15,762 bases of DNA from Gryganskiella cystojenkinii (lineage: Eukaryota > Mortierellomycota > Mortierellomycetes > Mortierellales > Mortierellaceae): NCBI GenBank assembly GCA_015852425.1, contig JAAAIG010000209.1:1-15762 (forward strand). The letters run 5' to 3'. Shown here piece after piece: positions 6,606 to 12,895 of the stretch (its first letter is position 1; each line of letters opens with the position of its first letter). The notes beneath the pieces were generated by a model that saw nothing but the letters and a program-made list of their open reading frames with translations, ran no database searches and was not told where the DNA came from. The translations under genes were made by a program, and so were the position numbers.

Positions 6606-8157
6606 ATGTCGTGCCCTGCAGGATACACATTTTCGGAAGGACTTCGAGATGCTCCTTATGCGGCCATAACCGAGACCCTCGAACCAGGTCAACGCATAGT
6701 CTTTTGGGACTATGATATCATATGGACCGAAAATCATATCCCTGCTAGTCGACTCGAACCTCTTCGGAAGATCGGCGATGCTCTTGCAGACGACGCCCTG
6801 GAGGCCCTGAAAATCCGACGGGGCGAGGATGCCCTCGCTGCATTGAGAGCCTACGTATCTAGACCAGAATCTGAACAAGAAAGTCCCGCACCTCGACTCC
6901 TCATGGACCAACTGATGACAGTTCCAGACTGGGTCGACTGGAAACAGGTCCGCCGTGGCCAAGACGTCTTTTGGTAAGATGAACAGCAAGGGGAGCGGGG
7001 GAAAGAATATCGACAAATCCTGGAGTGTATTTGCTTGTCGAGAACAGGGCTCTCATGTCTCCTTGTCTTTCATTTTTTTTACCGTCGATATGACTGGTAC
7101 GTACAGGAAATATGTCCTCTTCATTTCACATGCCCTCCTCCATTTTTCCCTTGCCGGTGGGTTTGTGATCCCCAAGATCACCAAGGTCCTCAACTCCACC
7201 GGTTACCTCTCTGGCAACAAGACCATGGTCCGGGTCTTGGAGACTGGTCAATTCCTTATGGATGTCGTCACCTCGCTGGAGTATCTCCAGCCGGGTACAG
7301 GTGTCGCCTGGGAATCGGCCGTTCAAGTCCGGTTCCTGCATGCCGGTGTCCGTGCTCGTCTAACCAAGATCAGCCGCGCACATTCCAAATACTATAATAT
7401 CGAGGACCACGGTGTTCCGATCAACCAAGAAGATCTCCTTGCGACCCTGTTTGGGTTCTCGAACGTGATGTGGCGGGTGATGGAGGGCCGAATGGACGTC
7501 CATATGACAATGCAAGAGCGAGAAGATTACCTTCATCTCTGGCGGTATGTTGGTTACATTATGGGTGTCGATGACATCCTAGGAGCGACCTTGACTCCAG
7601 ACCGCGCGGATGCCTGCATCGAGTCAATTACGCTCCATCTCTCGGACCCAAATCTGGAGAGCGGCAAGATGTGTGCGAAGTTGCTCAAGAACATTGGCCC
7701 TAAGTCAAGTATGATCCCACAGCGGATATTGACCGCGATAGGGTTACCGGACCCGTTTAAGATACATCTGGCTTTCTCCGAGTATCTGTTGGGACCGAAG
7801 CTGTGGGAGGTCAGTGGGTTGCCAAAGATGACGAAACCTTACAGCGTCCTGAGACAGCTAGTCATGGATATTATGCACATCGATCTCTGGGTGGTCACAA
7901 AGTTGCCGTGGTGGTTCCGGATGCGGAGGCCACTCTTCAAGATTGCTCAAGGTCATATGATGCAGAACGAGTTTGGAAAGAAGAGGACTCGGTTCGAGTT
8001 GAAGGAAGTTCCCAAAGCTGAGAATATTGAGTACAAGAGTCAAGCCGAAGGGTCGTTGTTTAAGAGCTATAGTCAGAGAATGTGGCCCAAAGTGCTAACG
8101 GCAGCGTCCGCGACCGTTGGTGTTGCGCTGGTCATGGCCCAGCTTAGAGTAGTGTAG
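6606..8157 (+). CDS. ER-bound oxygenase, mpaB / rubber-oxygenase (DUF2236) family
   Basis: Predicted membrane-anchored haem oxygenase of the family that includes fungal MpaB (oxidative cleavage of a prenyl side chain in mycophenolic acid synthesis) and bacterial latex-clearing protein. The substrate here is unknown. Exons 6606-6973 and 7107-8157 encode 472 residues; the 133-nt intron (GTAAGA...TACAG) splits a Trp codon. The catalytic domain starts at about residue 124 with a hydrophobic segment (KYVLFISHALLHFSLAGG). Family hallmarks follow: VRFLHAGVRARL (197-208), whose His201 is the expected haem ligand by family analogy; the GVPINQEDLLATLFGFS block (225-241); and WRYVGYIMGVDD (268-279). A C-terminal hydrophobic helix is followed by QLRVV. 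The ATG at 6606 is the only reasonable start. No other biosynthetic enzyme lies nearby, so this is not an obvious secondary-metabolite cluster. Confidence 0.88.
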
Positions 8158-8166
8158 ATTTTATTT

Positions 8167-8181
8167 TGGTGGCAAAAAAAA
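8167..8181 (+). promoter_or_regulatory. Left arm of a 15-bp inverted repeat with PACE-like site
   Basis: TGGTGGCAAAAAAAA; contains GGTGGCAAA at 8168-8176. Its exact reverse complement is at 8326-8340. It begins nine bases after the oxygenase stop codon, so it may lie in that gene's 3' UTR as well as in the SGF73 promoter. Confidence 0.5.
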
Positions 8182-8183
8182 TT

Positions 8184-8193
8184 GTGACGTCAC
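8184..8193. promoter_or_regulatory. Palindromic CRE (GTGACGTCAC)
   Basis: Perfect 10-bp palindrome containing TGACGTCA, the consensus for ATF/CREB-type bZIP dimers. It sits 179-188 bases upstream of the SGF73 ATG, within the 214-bp gap between the oxygenase stop and SGF73. Confidence 0.5.
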
Positions 8194-8242
8194 ACTTTTT
8201 ATTTTCTTAGCTCTCTTTGTCTCTCTTCACTCCGAGAGCTGA

Positions 8243-8299
8243 ATGTTTCTGTGGTTCGTTGCTCCCACTCCACACAGTCCGTCCATCCAATCACACTGA
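8243..8299 (+). other. Upstream ORF of 18 codons in the SGF73 leader
   Basis: ATG at 8243 to TGA at 8297-8299, closing 72 bases before the SGF73 start. It matters only if the transcript starts upstream of it. Confidence 0.3.
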
Positions 8300-8325
8300 C
8301 ATTGCCCATCTACTGTATTTCCCTT

Positions 8326-8340
8326 TTTTTTTTGCCACCA
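8326..8340 (-). promoter_or_regulatory. Right arm of the 15-bp inverted repeat with PACE-like site
   Basis: TTTTTTTTGCCACCA; holds TTTGCCACC (8331-8339), the reverse complement of GGTGGCAAA. It ends 31 bases before the SGF73 ATG and so may be in the leader. Confidence 0.5.
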
Positions 8341-8371
8341 TCATCTTCATTTCCAACACAACTCCGCCATC

Positions 8372-10355
8372 ATGAATGGGAATCCTCCTGGTGCGTACAC
8401 TGCCCCTTTTATGTGACAGGGTCGTAATGCAACCTACTCTCAAAAGTCTCCATTTATTTATTTTTGGACCCCCCCCCCCTCCATCACTTGTCACAAACTA
8501 TTTTGGAGGAACATGGCACAAAAAAAAAAAAATTATAGAAGACAACCTCATTGTCGCGTTAAAAAGCCTAAGCTGACTTGTTCTTTATTTTTATTTTATT
8601 TTTTCAATTCTCACACAACAGCTGGTTGGGAGGCCTTGAATGAACGGCAAACTGGTCTACTCTTGGAGCAGCGACGAGAGATTGAACTCGCAGAAGCAGG
8701 TATGGACCACACCCTCATATTTGTCTCTCATATTGTTTTGATTTTTGATTTTTTGACTTTGCCATATGGGTGGGTCGCGTGCTCCATCCGTTTTTCGTGA
8801 TATTCATAAAGACTGGCTCTTTGTTGCTGTAAAAAAATATGAACATAGGAATTCTGAATAATGCCCAATCCCTTCTCGGTCCAGATACCGTTACCGCACT
8901 CTCAGAACTGGTCAATCCTCAGACACTCTCCGTGTTTCGCGATCAGGACCGATGGAAAAGAGTCCCCAAGGCTTCCTCCACCTTTGCCACCGCAACCCCC
9001 ATCAACAACGATCTCCTCCGTGCCTCAAACTCTTGGGCAGGGATTCGGTCACATCTCGATGCTGAAGGTATTATGCGTTTGAATGTGTGTTATTTTTGGC
9101 GTTCTATTTGTTATGGATGATGTGACAAGACGAGAGGCTAACATTGGTTGAAACAATAGAATGTTTTGATCTGTCTGACAAAATCACTTTACCCGCCACT
9201 TCAAGGACCCCCACCACTTCGCGTTTGGATTTCAAAGAGATGAAGACATATGGTGGGTTGCCCCTCTCGGACGACATTGTCGTTGTCACCTGCAACGGTT
9301 GCGACAAGCCCATGATTCCCAGCGCCTTCAAGGAACATCGATGTAAGACTGTAACACTTGTAGACTTCAGTTGATTCAAAAGGACTATTCAACTTTCGTC
9401 ATTACTTACCTCCGTGTGTAATGTCACTTTTCCATAGTGAAATGCAAGCCTACTCAACCGCAACCGCCGGCTGAAGTTGCAGTCGAGGCACCTTTGGCGA
9501 TCCGGACAGACAATTTGGAAAAGAAGGCTGATGCACCAAAGACAAAGAAGCGAAAGGCATCTGTGGCCGTGGAAGGTAAACATCGAGCCGCCTTTATCCC
9601 ATACTGGATTATGAACATGTGACCTTTTGGTAGCTGTGGACTAAATCCCACTCTTTTCTTTTTCATAATTAGAACCTGAGACGCCATCATCAGCAGTGGA
9701 AATGTCATCACCGCCGCCACCCTCTGCTGGTGACAAGAAGCCATCATCGGACAAGAAACAAAAAGCTGCCAAACCACCAAAGGTGAAGCCTGTGGCCCGC
9801 GTGAAGGGTCCTCTGGATTTGGATAGGCAGTGTGGTGTGATAGTTGCACCCGGCAATACCCCTTGCGCTCGATCTCTGACCTGCAAGAGCCATTCGATGT
9901 CGTCCAAGAGATCTGTGGAGGGACGATCGCGACCGTACGACGTTTTGCTCCAACTGATTCAAAAGAAACCTGCACCAGGTACGAAGTCAACACTTACTTT
10001 CCATGTTCCCCTGGACATTAGCCTTGCATGTCGCACGAGTAAGCAGATACTCAACATTTATTTTTATTCTCGTTTCCAAATAGTAAAAGATGAAAAATCT
10101 GGCCGGTTGGAATCTGAGGTTCCACTTGCTGAAAAAGAGGACGTGAACGTCGATTCGGATGAGGAGTTCAATGACCTGTTGGACGCCGTCAAGAGCTATG
10201 AACCCCAACCGTTGGCGAGTCGACCTATGACCTATATGCGTCGACGTAACAACTGTCTTCGGATCCGGGATTTGTTCTTGGATGCACTAAAGGGACCTTG
10301 CAGACCCATTCTCCCAAGCGGATCGACTCATGAGAAATCGTCGATGCACATGTAA
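8372..10355 (+). CDS. SGF73: SGF73/ataxin-7, SAGA deubiquitinase-module subunit
   Basis: Anchors the histone H2B deubiquitinase module to the SAGA coactivator complex in the nucleus. Exons: 8372-8390, 8622-8699, 8849-9067, 9160-9342, 9438-9575, 9673-9978 and 10084-10355, giving 404 residues. Residues 8-60 hold the N-terminal helical part (GWEALNERQTGLLLEQRREI). A zinc finger has Cys150, Cys153, His165 and Cys169 within CNGCDKPMIPSAFKEHRLKC; the last Leu codon spans intron 4, which confirms that junction. Lys/Pro-rich linkers follow. The SCA7 domain spans about 255-312, with Cys266, Cys277, Cys283 and His286 in DRQCGV, CARSLTCKSHSM and GRSRPYDVLL. The tail is acidic, then basic. All six introns (231, 149, 92, 95, 97 and 105 nt) are phase 1. 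The first coding exon has only 19 bases. The ATG at 8372 was chosen because it splices in phase to exon 2. Confidence 0.93.
8469..8479 (+). repeat. Poly-C run in SGF73 intron 1
   Basis: Eleven consecutive C within the first SGF73 intron, preceded by GGA. Such runs are prone to sequencing length errors, but here an error would not affect coding. Confidence 0.85.
9979..10083 (+). other. SGF73 intron 6: 105 nt, stop-free and in frame
   Basis: Donor GTACGA, acceptor AATAG. Its length is a multiple of three and it has no stop in the flanking frame, so translation can read through and add 35 residues, including a hydrophobic, aromatic stretch. Splicing is preferred because the flanking SCA7-to-tail sequence is charged and the sites match the other five introns, but retention would give a full-length product. 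Confidence 0.65.
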
Positions 10356-11150
10356 AACGAACAAAGGAGACAAGACACTTACGATGTAAATCATCTTTAG
10401 CGTCTTGATTTTTTCCCTCTCAGTTTCATTTTTGTTTTTTTTTTTTTCCTTTTCCCATGCATATTTCCTCTCACTCCTCCTTGCGTATGACTGTACTTCT
10501 ATCCGCCCTTTCTTCTTTTCTACCATGGATGTTGACCTTGAGTGATGTTCAAATCACAATTAAATTTTTTTTGTATTCTAGTGAAAAAAACGCGTCCATG
10601 ATCCCTTTTTCTGATCTTTGTTTGCTTTGCAAATCGAGACCCATTTTTTTTTTTGTGACGGAAAAAACTGAAGAAGGAAAAAAATAATTAGCAAATCAGC
10701 GGTGGTGTCCATATGTGTGTGTGAAAGCGAGTGAGGAGAAAGGATAACATCTTTAAATCGGCAGAGAGATCGCCATCAGGGAGCCCTGATCCGACTCGGA
10801 ATAGTGACGGAGTCGCGCTTTTTTTTTTGAGCGTGCGTGATTGTTTTCACACTCTCTTCCCCTTCTTGAAAAAGTGTGTGGAAAAACGGAGAGGAAAATT
10901 GTTTTCCTCCTTCGCTCATGAACAGAGATAAAGAAATGGAGTTTTTTTTTTTTGGATGAACGCGTGAGCGAACGAGAAAAAGGGAACCTTGCAGATATTT
11001 TCCGGTGCGAAATAGCCTTTCTTTTCTTTTTTCCTAACCCCTTCGCCACGAAGAGAGAAAAAAAAATACTTACAAGAGCCGTATGGACGGTGTTGTGGAA
11101 AAAAGGGTGCAGGGAACAGCTGTATGACTAGTAGTCCTTCCGATGATAAA

Positions 11151-11215
11151 ATGAAGAGAGAGCCAGAGAGAGATAGAGCCAGAGAGAGAACTAGAGAGAA
11201 ATGAGATGGAGAGAT
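11151..11215. repeat. GA-rich imperfect tandem repeat
   Basis: Purine tract built from units resembling AGAGCCAGAGAGAGAT, clearly repeated twice and then degenerating. Low-complexity, noncoding. Confidence 0.75.
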
Positions 11216-11809
11216 TAAAGAGTATGATTGAAGTGGATCGTAAGCCGTTTCTTGAATTGGACTAACACAGAATTAAAAAAAAAAAGCCAGACCGATCTTC
11301 TCCAAGACGTCCAAACACGATAAAATTGTGTCCTTTGCCCTGGTTCAAGGGCAGAGACGACAATGGGTTTTTAGAGTTGGTTCTTCTTGTACCAGCCGCC
11401 CGGGACTCAGGAAAAGGACGCCAGGATGGACAGGACGCTTTCAAACACCAAAATCAAGGGACGTGCCCATAGACAATTTCATCATTTTCAATTTTTTTTT
11501 TTGGCTGTGATTGAAAGAAGGTTGAATGTGCTATGCGTTGTGTTTCGCTCCACTATGCACTCTGCACAGCTGCATCATCGTCTTCCTCATCGTTCATCAC
11601 AGGGAAATTGCCTTGCCGGTCAAGCGCATTTGTTCCCTCGTGGATCTGGGATCGAACAACCAGGCAGCAGAGCACCGTGCGCGGAGGTTCTCTTTTTCGT
11701 AACATCTCTGGTCTCGCGATGAAGGACCTCGTTCATGTCAGCGTTTAGCTGCTGGTGCCGTTCTATTGAGTTACTTTGTTTGTTACCCTTCTTGTTTTAA
11801 ACGTCCATC

Positions 11810-11965
11810 CCAGTCCCTCGCTCTCTCCTGCCTGTGTCTTGTCGTGATCCACCCCCTTCCTTCCCTTCCCTCTCCTCTTTTTCTCTTCTGATTTTTCTCT
11901 CCCCCTCACCCAGTCCTTCCTTCTCCCCCTTCCTTTGCTGATATACTTTCTTTCACCCAGTCCTT
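11810..11965 (+). repeat. Pyrimidine-rich belt with repeated TCACCCAGTCCTT
   Basis: Strongly C/T-biased stretch. TCACCCAGTCCTT occurs exactly at 11906-11918 and 11953-11965, and a related CCCAGTCCCT at 11809-11818. It resembles fungal promoter or leader pyrimidine tracts. Confidence 0.6.
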
Positions 11966-12895
11966 GGTTTGGCTGGACTTTGTTTTGTTTTGTTTGCTCA
12001 AATCACGACAAGGATTTTCATTTCTACTGCTTTTTTTTGTAGATTGTTTGCATTTCTCTTATTTTACGTTCCACTGCACTCGACCCGCTTTCTACTGCAC
12101 TTCTTTGTAATCATTCCCACTTCATTTTTCACTTCATTGTCGTCAAATATGTACTCTCAGTGACCTTTTTTCGGCTTTAACCAAGACCTTTACCGCGACA
12201 CTAATACCACCACCATTGGGTCACACTAATTTGCAAGTGAAAGCCTCTCTCTTCTCTGTTGCGAACACCACAAAAAAAAAAGTATGCCACCAAATTTCAG
12301 TTGAGAAATGCTATTCCACACCAGCTAACCGTTTTTTTTAACATGTCAATTTTTATCCCATGTTGCACAGCTTCCTTTATTTCCCTCTTTCACTCTTTCA
12401 GTCTTTCTATTCACCGAGTTCTTCATAACCCTCGATTCCAACGATACAGCTTCTTGCCCTCTCTTCGATAGCAACCGTAACCGTCGTCTCCTATCCAGCG
12501 TCTCTCCCAACAGCAGATCCATAAACATCGGGTCCTCCGTTCATCTAATCTCGAAAAGAAATCGAATCAAACACGAACACCAACAAATAAGACCTCTCCC
12601 CGTTCCTTCCCCCTCAACTTCAGACTTCACCCAAAGGAAAGCGCGAAAAAAGAAAAAAAAAAAAGAAGATATTTAAGCAATTCAGCAACAACCCTGTTTT
12701 TCACTTCTTTATTTCCTTTCCTGCCCCCTTCCACCTCTTCTTGTCCCTTTCCCGAAATTTCCTCCAAAAAAAGGCGCGCGACAGTCCCTCCTCTCCTTCT
12801 CTCACGCTCTTTTATTGTCAGGTTTTCTCCTCGTCCCGACGTCGCGTGTCCAGTTGAGTGAGGACAAAGTCTTCCTTTGTTCTCTGTTATCACTT

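Larger units (their letters stand above)
10356..12895. other. Long intergenic region (2.5 kb) upstream of the RING-like gene
   Basis: No gene is supported. The first part is A/T-homopolymer-rich (for example a 13-T run at 10435-10447). A purine tract lies at 11151-11215 and a pyrimidine-rich belt at about 11810-11965 with a repeated 13-mer. A candidate 3' splice site (CTAAC at 12325-12329, CACAG ending at 12370) and another (TGTCAG ending at about 12821) suggest the leader of the downstream gene may be spliced. Apparent open frames are short and compositionally like the noncoding background. Confidence 0.55.

Noticed and set aside
8461..8530. Poly-C and poly-A runs as a possible mobile-element tail
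   Set aside because: No target-site duplication, reverse transcriptase or terminal repeats nearby. They sit inside a normal spliced intron.
9454..9993. 179-codon antisense open frame across SGF73 exons 5 and 6
   Set aside because: It overlaps the conserved SCA7 exon, crosses intron boundaries and shows no domain.
10021..10083. Alternative acceptor at about 10021 for SGF73 intron 6
   Set aside because: It would give a 43-nt intron, too short for this gene, and breaks the frame into the final exon. The acceptor at 10083 keeps it.
11640..11665. GTTCGATCC on the minus strand, like a T-arm
   Set aside because: The T-stem does not pair and no cloverleaf can be drawn around it.
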